DNA from: Mycocentrospora acerina
Taxonomy: Eukaryota; Ascomycota; Dothideomycetes; Pleosporales
NCBI GenBank assembly: GCA_022701365.1
Contig: JAKUHH010000068.1
Coordinates: forward strand, 373,189 to 437,188
DNA length: 64,000 nt
Direction: 5' to 3'
Shown: positions 1 through 11,135 of the stretch, in pieces
How positions within the stretch are numbered: the first letter of the stretch is position 1
Layout of the letters: every line of letters starts with the position of its first letter
Program-made: the position numbers and the translations under genes
Notes under the pieces: generated by a model
What the model was told of the DNA's origin: nothing
The model's input: only the letters and a program-made list of their open reading frames with translations
Database searches by the model: none

Positions 1-1531
1 TCCAGACCAACGGCATGGGCAGCCTGTTCCTTGGCAGAGTAGATGGCGGCAGTGAAAAGACCGGCGCCAGCAATGACACCAGCTGTAGCAACACCAGCGA
101 CCGTAGTGGCAGCAGTACCAATGTTGGAAGTGACATTGTTGATGGTGGCGGTCGTATCGTCAGCAGTGACAGGTGCCTCGGGAACCTTGTCCAAAAGCTC
201 TTGCTCAACCTCCTTCTTCTCGAGAACGGCCTCTGAGTTGGCAGACGCCTCGGGCGCGAAACCGGCCTCTTTTTGACTTTCGGCGACGGTCTCGGGCACA
301 GTTGTCTCAGGCACAGTTGTCTCGGGCACAGTAGTCTCAGAGACGGCCTTGGGCTCCTTGGGTACTTGACCAGCGAGAATGGCGGTCGAGCTCAGAGGCG
401 CAGCGGACTGGATGGCGACGCCGGTGTCCTTCTCCACGACGGCGTCTACGCCCATGGGGAGGCTTGATTCAGGAATCAGGCTGCTTGTGACTGGGGGCAG
501 GCCGAACATGCCGCCGTTGGCCTCCCTCTCAGCAGTGGGAGTCAGACCAAGGTCGAGCTTGGGGGGAAGCGAGTCGGACTTCTCGTACGAGGCGAGGTCA
601 GTGTTGACGGTGCTCTGCACAGTGTGCGGGGTCAGGGTGCTCGCGTCTGGCACCTTCTCGCCCGGCGCAAGGTGGATGGGGTTGCCAAGACCAGCAGTCG
701 CCGGAAACGGCGCAACGCTGATGGTCTCCTCCTGCTCCTCTTCAGGCTGCTTGTCGTGCTTGACGGTGGAGTGCACTGTGTTGTCTGTGAAGGTGCTCGC
801 GTCAGGGACGGGCTCACCAGGTGCCAGCTTGATTGGGTTTCCAAGACTCGCGGTGGCAGGAAGGGGGCTAACGTTGAACGACTGTGCCTCGGTGCGAGGC
901 GTCTCGGCGGCAGGTGTCATGGGAAAGGCGCCTGGGACGGACTCCTGGGACTTGGTCCTGTCTGGGATTTCTGTCTTCTCGCTCACGTGGGGCTGCTCAA
1001 CCTCCTTGGGCGCCTCGCTCTGCGCGAGCTTCTCACTTTCCTTGGGCACAGCGCCTGCGAGCGCAGCGGTGCTGGACTCGGGCACGTTTGATAGGAAGGC
1101 GTGGGCGGGCTCGTCAACAATGTCCTCGGGCTGGAGGACGTTGTTGACCAGGCCATGGCCGTCGTCTTCCTTGGGCGCCGAGTCGTTGGTACACCAGTTG
1201 CCATTGACGACAAACTGCAAACGCGCGTTAGCAAGATTTGCGCAAGCGTCGGGTCTCCGCACAGACTAGGCGGCAGCAGCAGCAAGAGCAGGAGCAGCGG
1301 GAGCGACGCGACGCGACAGACTTACCTTGTACTGTGTCTTGGCCTTGGGCAGCTCAACCGTCTTCTTGAAGACGCCGTCGGCCTCCTTGTCGAGCTTGAC
1401 TGTCTTCCTCCAGTCGTCAAAGGTGCCGGTTACGTAGACGTCCTGCGCGGCATGTTCCCTGCGGCAGCGTGTCAGCGGGGGAAGGCGCGGGCGCAGCAGC
1501 GAGCCTACCATGTAAACGTGTATTTTCCCAT
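1..1531 (-). CDS. CBM48/AMPK-type glycogen-binding domain protein (Crp1/Mdg1-like), C-terminus outside window
   Basis: Three exons read by eye: 1531-1509, 1458-1326 and 1214 to beyond the left edge (introns of 50 and 111 nt, GT-AG). The short first exon encodes MGKYTFTW and joins in frame to EHAAQDVYVTGTFDDW, the start of an AMPK1/CBM48 carbohydrate-binding fold. The domain continues across intron 2 as FVVNGNWCTNDSAPKEDDGHG and NNVL. The next roughly 380 residues are low complexity: acidic, Pro/Ala/Thr-rich, with two related segments containing GNPIKLAPGE and GNPIHLAPGE, and triple VPETT. Fungal proteins of this shape are annotated as cruciform-DNA-binding or glycogen-binding Crp1-like; no enzyme domain is visible. 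The frame is open to base 1, so at least 456 residues are present. It is divergent from the PKA regulatory subunit gene, 2.4 kb away. Function beyond glycan binding is not shown. Confidence 0.8.
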
Positions 1532-2230
1532 TTTTGGCGATCAGGATGGGTGCGATCAGGGATTGTGCGAGGGGGAGCTTTATGGGAGAGAGCTGTCCTG
1601 TCCGAGGGCGCAGGGTGTGCAAGGTGGTTGGGGAGGATCAGGGTCTCGCAAGCTGCGGACGGAGCTAGAGGGACAGGCGGCGGCGCGTCAAATCAACAGG
1701 GCACAGAGGGCGGGATCTCGTAAACTGGGACGGCGAGGGCAGAGGCTCTGCGACGGGCAGTGTGCAAGCGCGGGATTCTGGCGCTGGGAGAGTCTAGAGG
1801 GGGCAGAATCGGCGTGGCTGGCGATGTGTCTTGCGACTCTGGGCAGCAAGATTGTGGTAGGCACCGTCTCTAGCGCCCTCGAGGCCAACTTGGCGCCGCC
1901 GGCGACGAAACGATGAGCGCATGTCGAGCGGCGGGACCGCGCAGAGTCCCCTGGTCGTCCGTTGCAGCTCCACTGGCAATTTCAAATGCCCACATGCAGT
2001 GTCGGGGCCCGCGTCGTGGCTGTCGATTCCATTCGTGGCTGTCTGTTCCATCCATCCCATTCGTGGCTGGACGGCGTGCTGCCTCGATGCTGGCGCTGCT
2101 GCCCGCCCCTCCAGCTCGCAGCTCCATCGTGCGCCACGCGAGGTACGTCATCAGCGAGGGAAGCTGCATGTGGCAAGGGGAGGCGATGCAATGTAGAGCA
2201 GAGCAGGCCTAGACAAGACTAGACAATTGA

Positions 2231-2285
2231 ATCCAATCCAGTCCAATTCCACCCAACTCGATCCAATTCCATCCAATTCCACACA
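2231..2285. repeat. Imperfect tandem repeat of TCCAATTCCA
   Basis: About five to six degenerate copies of a 10-bp unit (TCCAATTCCA, TCCAATCCAG, CCAACTCGA) run head to tail. It lies in non-coding DNA upstream of pkaR. No function is evident. Confidence 0.7.
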
Positions 2286-2849
2286 AAACACACGGAGCAC
2301 ACTGTCTGGCCGTGTCAAACCCACAGCCAACGGCCCAGCCGAGCAGACTGCTCAAACACGGTTGCTCTGCAGCGTTTGCCATGTTCCTCGGTGGCGCGTC
2401 TCAACAATCCGCACCACCAAACGTCGGCCTCGTCTTCTGGCGCTCACCGCCAGTTGGCGAGTGTATGTCATGTCATGGCTCTGCAAAGCGCGTACGTCTA
2501 TTAGGCCCATTTGTCCCGTGTCAGAAGGTGTCTTTTGCTGACCAATGGCCGGCTCGCGCGGAGAATTGGCCGATGGACTGGCAGTTGACACGGTCATGGT
2601 CAGTGTCGAGGGCGCCAGATTCGACAAGGCTGTGCTTCCTCATCGTGGGGTATCTGCAAGCAAGCATCAAGGCCCCAGTCTCCAAGCCTGTTGCACCTCT
2701 TGTCGCATGGAATCTGCACACCATGAGACCAGGCTACGAGGTCGTGAGACGCGTGCAGGCCGCGATTGTGCAACCCGTGTCGTGACAGGCCAAGAATACT
2801 ACCGAGACGGTGGCCAGAAACGGGCCTTGTCGTGGCTGGCAACCACTGT

Positions 2850-2883
2850 CTTCATCTTCATCTTCATCTTCATCTTCATCTTC
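2850..2883. repeat. (CTTCAT)n hexanucleotide microsatellite
   Basis: Five to six perfect copies of CTTCAT end in CTTC. It produces the Ser-rich or Phe/Ile-rich tracts seen in spurious frames. It is a candidate polymorphic marker upstream of pkaR. Confidence 0.9.
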
Positions 2884-3293
2884 GTCCTCAGCTTTACTTT
2901 GGCACATGGCATTTCCACCGGCGTGCTCACCTCCGCCTGCACGTGCACGCGTACCTGCATCAGCGACTGCCTCTGCTCACGCCGCTGTCGAGCACGCAGA
3001 GGGGAGGTGTGCGCAGTTGCCATGCACCAAGCTCTGCTGCAGGTCATGCACTCCACCGTTAAACACAAGCTTTGGGCGGCAGGCAGTCCGTGGTGCGGGA
3101 GCTAGGGTGCATCTTGGTTTGGCCTCTGCTTGCGTGTTGTTTGTACCCACGCCTGCCACACCTTCACCACGCTTTGCTTTTTGCTCAGACACGCCAAAAG
3201 CAATTCGACGCCCACGTGACGCGTGCCGTGCAACACAAGGAGCCATGCAGCTGCACGGCGTATGCTGCTTGACCAGCTGGAGCAAGGAAGCAA

Positions 3294-3479
3294 TGCTAGA
3301 CGCTAGATGCGGGATGCTAGGTGCTGGATGCGGGATGCTAGGTGCTGGATGCGGGATGCTAGATGCTGGATGCTGGATGCTGGATGCTAAATGCTGGATG
3401 CCGTACGCTGTGGATGCCGTACGCTGTGGATGCCGTACGCTGGATCCCGTACACTGGATGCTGTACGCTGGATGGATGC
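3294..3479. repeat. GATGCTGGATGC minisatellite upstream of pkaR
   Basis: A run of about 185 bp built from GATGCTG-type words. It begins with CTAGATGCGGGATG and CTAGGTGCTGGATG units of about 14-16 bp, passes into perfect GATGCTG heptamers, and ends with GGATGCCGTACGCTGT units of about 16 bp. The change of unit along the block suggests stepwise slippage and mutation. It lies 470-660 bp before the pkaR start codon, so it may fall in promoter or leader. Confidence 0.9.
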
Positions 3480-3951
3480 CTACAGCGGCGCCACAAGACG
3501 TCGTGCCCACTTCCAGACGCCTTCTGGAAAGACAATCATGCCCGCCCCAGAAAGCTTACCTCGCCTTACCTTTGTCCCGTTCCCATTCCCATTCCCATTG
3601 TACCGTCGCTGCAGCCCACTCGTGATCGTGCCTGGTGTAGCTCAGCTCTCGCTTTCGCTCCCCTCTTTCGTGTCTTTGTGCCCAAGCTCCCCCTTCCCCT
3701 CCTAGCGCGTCATCTCGTCACCCTCTCGCTGCTGTTGCTGCTGCTGCTGCCGCCCTCAACTCCAGTCTCACGTGCAATTGCCTCCCGCCCGTCTCCCCCT
3801 AGACCTTCCCTCCTGCCCTACCCTGCTCTCCCACCTGCGTGCAGCCGCTACGTTTCAGATCCTCGCACCTCCATCCCCGTTATCCCTGCACGCTCGCCGC
3901 CCCAACGACGTCAAACAGCTGCTCGACCCCTCACCGCCGCCCACGCTCCCA

Positions 3952-5343
3952 ATGTCCCTCCCCTCGGACTACTCCAATGAGATATCCGCCCTCGACCGCG
4001 AAATCGTAAAGCACCGGCCCCAGGACATTCTCCAGTTCTGTGCAAACTTCTTCAACCGCCGCCTCGAGTCGCAGCGCACAGAGGCCCTGCTCTCCCAGCA
4101 CCACTCCAGCGCCCAAGGCCGAGCCGAGAGCAGCTTCCCTGGCAACAACCCCTTTGGCTCTTCGCCCAACAGCGCCGGCTTCGCAAAAGGCCCCATGCAG
4201 CGCCTCGAGGAAGAGGAGGAGGGCGACGTCATGACGTCGCCCACGGCCGCCACGTTTGGTGCCATCGACTTTGGCAACCCCAAGCCTCGCAGCAACGGCC
4301 CCAGCAACGGCCCCAGCGAGGGCGCCTTTGGCAACTTTGGCGGCTTTGGCGGCTTTGGCAGCTCCGTGGGCTCTGTCTCGCAGATGCCGCCCGTCACAGG
4401 TGACGGCCAGAACTTCCCCACCAACTACAACACCAACAGACGCACCTCGGTCTCTGCCGAGTCGCTCAACCCCGCCACCTCCGCCGCCGACAACTTCACT
4501 CCACCCTACCACCACAAGACGCCTGAGCAGCAGCAGCGCCTCCGGTCAGCCGTCTCGGGCAACTTCCTCTTCTCTCACCTCGACGACGAGCAAGCCGCAC
4601 TTGTCCTCGGAGCCCTGCACGAGAAGCCAATACCCACAAAGGACATCAAAGTAATCTCCCAAGGCGATGTTGGCGACTACTTTTACGTCGTCGAAAAGGG
4701 CGCGTTCGACATCTACGTCCACAGCTCTGGCAAGGTAGAAGCCGGGCCCGACGGCGCAGGCAACAAGGTCGGCTCTGTTGGACCGGGTGGCTCCTTTGGC
4801 GAGCTGGCCCTCATGTACAACGCGCCGCGTGCTGCGACGGTCATGTCCTCCGAGTCGTCCACGCTCTGGGCCCTTGACCGCATTACATTCCGCCGCATCC
4901 TCATGGACAGCGCCTTCCAGCGCCGCCGCATGTACGAGGGCTTCCTAGAAGAGGTGCCCCTGCTCTCCACCCTCACGCCCTACGAGCGCTCCAAAATCGC
5001 CGACGCTCTCGAGACGAAGAAGTACCCACCAGGGACAACCATTATTCAAGAAGGCGATGTCGGCGAGTCATTTTTCATTCTTGAATCAGGCGAGGCACAG
5101 GTCTTCAAGCGCGGCGTAGATGGACCCGTCAAGCAATACACCAAGGGCGACTACTTTGGCGAGCTGGCCCTCCTCAACGACGCGCCACGTGCAGCCTCGG
5201 TCGTCAGCAAGACCGAAATCAAGGTCGCGACGCTGGGCAAGAACGGGTTCCAGCGTCTACTTGGTCCGGTCGAGGGTATCATGAGGAGGAATGACCCCAG
5301 CAAAGAAGGAGACAGCGTCGATCCTTTGTCTCGCGCCTCGTAG
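3952..5343 (+). CDS. pkaR: cAMP-dependent protein kinase regulatory subunit
   Basis: Single open exon, 463 residues, typical length for a fungal PKA-R. The start chosen is ATG 3952 (MSLPSDYSNEISAL); the frame is open further upstream but with non-conserved Pro-rich sequence. Order of parts: N-terminal dimerisation/docking segment (about 1-45, DILQFCANFFNRRLES), a disordered Gly/Ser/Pro linker with an EEEEEGD run, then the inhibitor site RRTSV (R163-V167), which carries a phosphorylatable Ser166. Two cyclic-nucleotide-binding domains follow. Their phosphate-binding cassettes are FGELALMYNAPRAATV (E284, R293) and FGELALLNDAPRAASV (E404, R413), both with the Glu and Arg that contact cAMP. The protein would hold the catalytic subunit inactive until cAMP binds. 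Both sites look intact. The predicted role in growth and stress signalling comes from the family. Confidence 0.96.
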   Translation: MSLPSDYSNEISALDREIVKHRPQDILQFCANFFNRRLESQRTEALLSQHHSSAQGRAESSFPGNNPFGSSPNSAGFAKGPMQRLEEEEEGDVMTSPTAATFGAIDFGNPKPRSNGPSNGPSEGAFGNFGGFGGFGSSVGSVSQMPPVTGDGQNFPTNYNTNRRTSVSAESLNPATSAADNFTPPYHHKTPEQQQRLRSAVSGNFLFSHLDDEQAALVLGALHEKPIPTKDIKVISQGDVGDYFYVVEKGAFDIYVHSSGKVEAGPDGAGNKVGSVGPGGSFGELALMYNAPRAATVMSSESSTLWALDRITFRRILMDSAFQRRRMYEGFLEEVPLLSTLTPYERSKIADALETKKYPPGTTIIQEGDVGESFFILESGEAQVFKRGVDGPVKQYTKGDYFGELALLNDAPRAASVVSKTEIKVATLGKNGFQRLLGPVEGIMRRNDPSKEGDSVDPLSRAS

Positions 5344-6558
5344 TTTTTGCAATCCCACATCCCTTGTGACTTGAAAATATGGGACAAGCCGGTTTCCAAA
5401 GTATCATTTGAACGAGAAGATTAATCAACCCATCAGTCAACCCCAGAGAACACATTACAATGCAACACATTACAAGAATCTCGGTTACTCAAGCCCTCAC
5501 CGCAAGAAGAAGAAGAGGATGAGGAGGAGGAGAGGGAGGAACGAAATCTGTCATGGATACCTTGTCCTCATTCTTCATCTTCTTCTTCATCTTCTTCTTC
5601 CACACCCTTCCTTGTCCAGGCGTCTCTTTTTCGTTTTTTTTCTATAATCCATTTCCTTTTCCCACTTTCCCCCCCTTACCCTTTTTCTCATAGCTTGTAT
5701 TCATACGCTTCCTACTGTCGCTAAATGAACCCCCATACCCCCATATCCCCCTACTCTACTCCACTCTACTCTACTCTACTCCACTCTACTCTACTCTGCT
5801 CTGCTCTGTCCTATCCTGCCCTGTCCTGCCCTGCCGTTGGTACTGCGGAGGGAAATTGAGTCTGAGAAGGAGCAGCAGCAGCAGCAGCGGTAGCAGGAAA
5901 GGAGTGGAATGCAGGGATGGGCTGAATGCAACTGGTTTTCTTTATTCCGGTCTTGAGAAGGATTTTAGGGGTTAGTGTGTATACGTGTCTGGTTGTGTAT
6001 GTGGGAGAGAGAAAGAGAGAGACTGTGTGTGTATGTGTGTGAATGAGAGAGGAAGAGCGAGTGAGTGTGCGTGTTACCTATACTCCAATACTCTACTTAG
6101 GCGTCAAACTCATGATTAGACTATATTTCTGCTGTGAGCTGATTACTTTTTACTTCTTTCTTTGCTTATCATGTTGTGCTTGAGACCAAGGTTACGTAGA
6201 ATACTACCCACCGCGCGGAAAAGACTCGACGGCGCAAATCGCAAGCGCAGTCTCAACATGATATATCTCTTCACAGCTATCCTTGTCAAGCTCGTCATTC
6301 AGCAGATAGCATTCACGTCTTGCTAGCAGCAGCGTGCCCTCCTGGCAAGTGGCGATCCATGCAAAACGCTCTACCACGCCCGGTCACTGTACAAAAACAT
6401 TTGTTCCATCAAAACGTCAAACCTGTCCATATGCTTCAGTACAATACCATCTAGCAAGCTCTCCACTCAAACCATACTCAAGCCTTCATAGTGTTGCGAA
6501 CAACCCTCCGCCCACTCCATACTCTACCGTATCAACACACTCCAATACCATCAACCGC
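5344..6558. other. Convergent intergenic region with simple repeats
   Basis: No gene seen. It contains a purine run near 5501-5540 facing a CTTCTTCAT-rich run near 5568-5605, an ACTCT/CTACT pentamer tract (about 5747-5835), an AGC trinucleotide run near 5871-5888, and GAGA/GTGT tracts near 6005-6070. The likely pkaR 3' UTR occupies the left part. The right end runs into the 3' end of the minus-strand gene. Confidence 0.6.
5747..5835. repeat. CTACT/CCACT pentanucleotide tract
   Basis: Around 85 bp of degenerate pentamers (CTACT, CCACT, CTGCT, CTGTC, CTGCC) drift in base composition from left to right. Non-coding, about 400 bp past the pkaR stop. Confidence 0.85.
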
Positions 6559-8659
6559 TCAATTCAACTCGCGAGGATACATTCCCAGCAGAAAGTCCCG
6601 GTTCTCAGCCCCAAAAATCGCAGTCTTAGCACGTGTAAACTGCTTCTGTAGTTGACCAGCCTGGTTGGAGCTCATGTGTTTTGTCGCGCGAAGATATCTG
6701 ATCAGAAAATTGACATAACGCCGCTCCATCCTTCCACGACCATTGCGAATAGTTTTCATGTTGGCCACAGAAGAGTGCCTAGCAAAAGCAGCTTCTTCCT
6801 GAGAATAAAGGCGTTGTAGATCTGTCTTTGCCTGGCGTAGACGTGCTCCTGCAATTTCGAGAGGTTTAGGCTCTACAACGAGTCGTGTGCTTGCGTCAGT
6901 GTTGAAGGATATCCTACAGTTAGAAAAGCGAGCACCGTTGATGAATTTATGCGTACTGCTGACAGTAATAGGGCGTCTTCCACTAGTGGTGGGACGTTTT
7001 GCTGGTCGCCGATACGTTGGCTGGCGCATCATAGCATCATCCATGATCATGTCAACGATGTCGACTCCTGTGGTAAATAAGCAAGCTGAATGCATTTAAA
7101 GGTTATAGCCTTTCCTGGGTTGGCTAACCTGTAGGATCTCGGCGCTCCTTCTCTAAACGAGACCGAGCTTCTAAGCAAAACTTATCAATATTGACTCGTC
7201 GGTGGCCTCTACGAACCAGTGCTGTTCGATACTCTGAAAATAGTACATCGAGGACATCTAGGAATGGTCAGAATGCATTGAAGCTTCATAGGTGCTTTGA
7301 AGATGAATGGCGCGTCAACTACATTGTAAGCCTTACCTACTCCCTGGTCTTTCGCTCTAGCCATACGATATCGAACACCTTTGTGCTTTCGTGAACTATC
7401 GAGAACAGACGGCTTAGGCTCCGAGTAATTCACTGGTTTCGATACGTAGCCAAGCACCACATGGTCTGGGAGATATCTATGTTGCATGAACTCCTGCTGA
7501 TAGGAATACTCATACCACTTGTATGCGTCAACCGGGTTACCCCATATTGCATAACAAATCAGCTTGCGCAAATCTGCAGGAATGAATCGACCAAGGCTGA
7601 GCTTCTCGATGCCTAGGAAGACTTCCTCGTCGATTTGCTCGATGATATCATGGCGATACTCGAAACCATCAAAGAAATCTACAAGCTCCGGATCGATCCT
7701 CGTTTTCAGTGGCCGATAGGAATAGTCTATCGGCAGTTGAAAGGGCTCCGACTTGATGATACCCCCAAGGTACCTGTGTGTGATTAGCTGGATTCATCGC
7801 CGTAATATATGATGCTAGCAGTCAACAGTGCTTCACTAGCGTAACATCTTCACAAATGCCGTGTGTCCAAGACTTCCGGATAAGGCGCTTTTTATAAATG
7901 AGCTAGCAATGGAGGAGGTGATCACGGTATTTGAGCATTGTACTGTTCAGTGACAGTTGGGCAAAGACAAGCCCTAACCTACCTGGCAGGCCTGATATAT
8001 CCTTTCAAGAAGTATTTATAGGCCTCTAGCGGAAGCATGTTGTTCAGTTGTTCGAGAGTATTGCGTCCTTCCGCACAAGATACAATTTCAGGATGGCCAT
8101 GTAAGAACTGGTCGATCTCTACGAGAAATCCTCTCGAGATCATGCGGCTCTCAAGGTATGAGAGAAGGTCTTCGTCAGCGCGATCAGCGAAGGAAAGAAA
8201 CTGGTGGAAATCAGCAGCTGAACTCAATTCACGAAGAAAACTCGCATGAACTTGACTGCCATGTCGTGCTTCATTCCAAGGTAGAGATTGGCTGCTGTCG
8301 TTGAAGTCAAACTGGTCTTGAACTGATCCACCTGCCGGCAATTCTACATTGATACGTGGATTTAGGTACTTGGGTTCTCTGGGCCTAATTATTGCCGCTG
8401 GTGGGACATCGTACACATCGCTATCCGAGTCGTCGTTAATTGTGATTGGAGTAAGCCGACTGCCGCCTGGTACAGGGCGGCCAACACTAGTGTTTTTCCA
8501 CCGCCCACTACGGCTCAGAGAAGTTCCGTACTTCGCCGATGCATCACCGCCTCGAAGGCGTGTCATGTCGCCGCTGTTCGGTTGGAAAATGTCTGGCGTT
8601 ACCTCCTCATCGTAATTGAGGTACGGACCACCACCATAGTTGGAAGATTGGTAACTCAT
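6559..8659 (-). CDS. Unrecognised 583-aa protein, four exons
   Basis: Exons read as 8659-7983, 7773-7337, 7257-7129 and 7067-6559; introns of 209, 79 and 61 nt have GT-AG ends and all junctions keep frame. The N-terminal 150 residues are polar and disordered (MSYQSSNYGGGPYLNYDEEV, then a short DDSDSD acidic patch). A folded-looking middle part is rich in aromatic and acidic residues (YLGGIIKSEPFQLPIDYSYR, WGNPVDAYKWYEYSYQQEFM). The C-terminal part is basic and helical, ending in ENRDFLLGMYPRELN. No catalytic or DNA-binding motif was recognised. The first intron is longer than its neighbours and is the least certain join. It is convergent with pkaR and follows V-ATPase subunit d on the same strand. 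Confidence 0.75.
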
Positions 8660-9495
8660 TGACCCACTTTTGGCTCAGTTGATGCAAGAAAGTGTGGATG
8701 AGTGTTGTGGGATGTTTTGGTCAACGTGGAGTGAAGTGAGTAAAGTGAGCAGGTGGGATTGCGTGGCTTGGCGACGACCAGCAATGGAACGACAAGGAAG
8801 GCACGCGTTCACAGATGCACCATCAGGGTGAAGAGATATCAGGTTGGCTATCGGTCGCGAGCGATTCTATACATCACCTCATACGTTCTGGGGGTGTCTA
8901 GGTTGCAGGGCCAGGTAGTTGGGAGGTGTTGACAATTGAACAGTCTACAGATTTTAGTGACAGTGTAGATAGCAAAAAAGGACAAACGTGTACCTCCTTT
9001 GTTGACCACTAGGTGGCTGACCAACCAATTTTAGGAACAGGGTTGGAAGGCCGCCAAATTACTAAATTAGATGTTATTTACCTTACAACAGAGACTGTGC
9101 TAGTAGTCAGATCCAGCGCGAGCGTGTTTGTGATAGCTGCTACTTGGACAATCAACTACATCTCTTCCAAATGGCCTCTCTGATTGATTGGTAGCTGACT
9201 CGCAAACAAACCATATTTAGCAGAACAAAGAGCTTGACGGCTTGCATATGCTTACAATATCTTGACGTTGAGTGCAGAGGACATGGAAGGGAGCTGAGAT
9301 ATACCAGACATGATTTAGCGGTCTTTTACTTTGTAAAGCAAGTCGCTCCAAGCACAATCGATGATATGAGACAATTCACCAAAATGTCGATATTAAGAAT
9401 CAGAATTGGATATACGAACCGGTCCCTAACGCCAACCCAAGACGCTCCATCGTCAAAGCAAACGTGTTGCACCTATGTTATACAGATGGGCATGC
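8660..9495. other. Intergenic region, nothing recognised
   Basis: Between the start of the 583-aa gene and the 3' end of the V-ATPase subunit d gene on the same strand. The left part should hold the promoter of the 583-aa gene. The middle, about 8900-9200, is AT-richer. A 91-codon plus-strand frame at 9234-9509 has no family resemblance and overlaps the V-ATPase 3' end, so it is not called. Confidence 0.5.
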
Positions 9496-10759
9496 TCAGA
9501 ATACACTGATGTAGTTACCAATACGCTCCTTCTGGTTCTGCGCGATGCACTCAGCTATCCAAGTGATGTTTCGGATTTCCTATCGGAAAATGTTAGTTTG
9601 AAGCCACTTCGGTCAGACGAATGAAGACAAACCTGTTCTCGTAGCTTGACCCATGCGTATACCACAGCGTGTGTGAATTGCCGGGTGAATGCAATCTTCG
9701 AAATCTCCATCTCTTTCTGATAAAACAGATCCTCCAAGCTCCTGTTTTCTCCACCAACGCCGCCCGACATGTTGCCAACGCCGCCGCCTCCACTGTTACC
9801 CTGGCTGAGGCCGGTTTGGTCAAAGAAAGTCTTGTAATCTGCGACGCTTTCAACGGCGATCCGGACACCCTCGACATCGTCCGCCCTCGAAAGCATCAAT
9901 GTACCTTCTGGATGCAGTCTGCCGAAGCTAGGGTACAGCTTCTTCCTGTCTGCTTTGGACAGTTCCGTGCCAAAGGAGTTGAGGGTGATGTTGATGCTCC
10001 TACGGTCGGCTTCAAACTCAAGAACCTCATTCATGACGTCTGCTGTCGGTGTCCCCGCAATCTCTGCAGTGGAGTTTACCCAGCTGTAAAAGTCCTCAAG
10101 GTAGTTCTTGTAGAGGGTGTTGCGGATAATTTCGATGTTGAGCTCGTCGAGATCCTGGTGGCTGAGAGATCCCTTGAAGTAAGGCGCGAGCGGTGTCTCG
10201 ATCAAAACGGAGTTGTACAATTCCTCAATGTTGGTCGCCACGCACAGGACTGGCATCGTCTCGAACCAACCCAGTGGATGGCATCTCTCCAGCAGCTCTC
10301 GGGTGTCTCTCTCGTGAAGAGTACCCGTAATCAACAGCGCAACATTGTCGATCATGTACCCATACGTGAGGTACTCCATGAACTTGGATAAGGAGCCGGT
10401 CGCGTTAGCCTGAATGTAGCGGAACTCGGCCACGAGCTTGTCGGTAGTTTTGGCGGCGAGAGCAGACGTCGAGGGATTAGGAGGCAATGACGAAAGGAAG
10501 TCGCCATACGCCGGCGAGAGCTGAAGCTTAACATCTGCATCACTAAATCAGATCTAGCAGAGAATAATGATTACGCGACGACGGACCATCAATGTTCTCG
10601 CACTGCGTTAGGTTATTGTAGTTCTGGCTGGTGAGCAGTGCATTGCGATAGCCGCGCACGATGCCCTCGATGTAACTGTCGTCGTCAGTATGATAAATCG
10701 AAGGAGCGACCAGCAGCAATCACATACCCGTACTTGACGTTGTAGAAAAGGCCCTCCAT
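9496..10759 (-). CDS. VMA6: V-type proton ATPase V0 subunit d
   Basis: Four exons: 10759-10728, 10675-10587, 10534-9633 and 9579-9496; introns of 52, 52 and 53 nt. The joined protein is 368 residues, the usual size of the family. It begins MEGLFYNVKYGYIEGIVRGY and contains NLTQCENIDDVKLQL, YLTYGYMIDN, HPLGWFETM and NNLYK-like LYKNYLEDFY, and ends ECIAQNQKERIGNYISVF. All are family hallmarks. Subunit d sits at the cytosolic face of V0 and couples the central stalk to the rotor ring in vacuolar and endosomal membranes. A glycine-rich insert (GNSGGGGVGNMSGGVGG) precedes the C-terminal helices and is probably a lineage loop. The second donor is GTCCGT, weaker than the consensus. It is divergent from the next gene with 376 bp between starts. 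Confidence 0.95.
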
Positions 10760-11135
10760 GATGTTGCGATGTGAGCTGTTGTTGATGGATGCAGGCAAGC
10801 AGGAAGCTCCAGATGAGCGCGGCGCGGCGTCATGTGTTTGGCGCTCAGTCAGCCAAAATGTCGGTGTTTTGTTGGCGTGAACTCCGACCTTGGCTAGATT
10901 TGAGCTGATGTTCGTCACAACTTCCTTTTCTCCTGCATCACAATTTCCAACGCCAACACCAACGCCAACGCACACGCCGTAGCAACGCGACAGCAACAGC
11001 AACGGCAACACCAAACCAGCATCTGCACGCACGCGAAATCCACACCTGCATCATCAATTGCACGGCTCCTGCCAGGTATGTCACTAACGGCAGCCTTAGC
11101 GCATCGCTCCTGCTGACCTCGGATGCAGCGCAACC
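10760..11135. promoter_or_regulatory. Shared divergent promoter, VMA6 and coiled-coil gene
   Basis: Only 376 bp separate the two divergent start codons, so both promoters must lie here. A CAACGC/CAACAC/CAACAG microsatellite-like run occupies about 10948-11011. No clear TATA box was seen. Confidence 0.55.
10948..11011. repeat. CAACGC/CAACAC microsatellite in divergent promoter
   Basis: About ten degenerate hexamers (CAACGC, CAACAC, CAACAG, CAACGG) sit between the VMA6 and 11136 start codons. Length changes would alter the spacing between the two promoters. Confidence 0.75.

Larger units (their letters stand above)
1532..3951. other. Divergent intergenic region between the CBM48 gene and pkaR
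   Basis: No convincing coding region. Open frames here are low-complexity or antisense artefacts without recognisable domains. The stretch holds three simple-sequence blocks listed separately (about 2231, 2850 and 3294) and a pyrimidine-rich run (about 3580-3950) just before the pkaR start, as expected for a fungal promoter and 5' leader. Non-coding 5' exons could be hidden here; they cannot be placed from sequence alone. Confidence 0.6.

Noticed and set aside
379..1269. Plus-strand open frame of 296 codons over the left edge
   Set aside because: It is antisense to the in-frame exon of the CBM48 gene; the protein-like signal and splice sites are on the minus strand.
2810..3625. Plus-strand 271-codon frame
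   Set aside because: Made of a Ser-coding microsatellite and Cys/Met minisatellite; no domain and repetitive DNA explains its length.
3931..4515. Minus-strand 194-codon frame
   Set aside because: Antisense shadow of pkaR in GC-rich coding sequence.
9669..10391. Plus-strand 240-codon frame
   Set aside because: Antisense to the VMA6 main exon, whose protein is clearly conserved.
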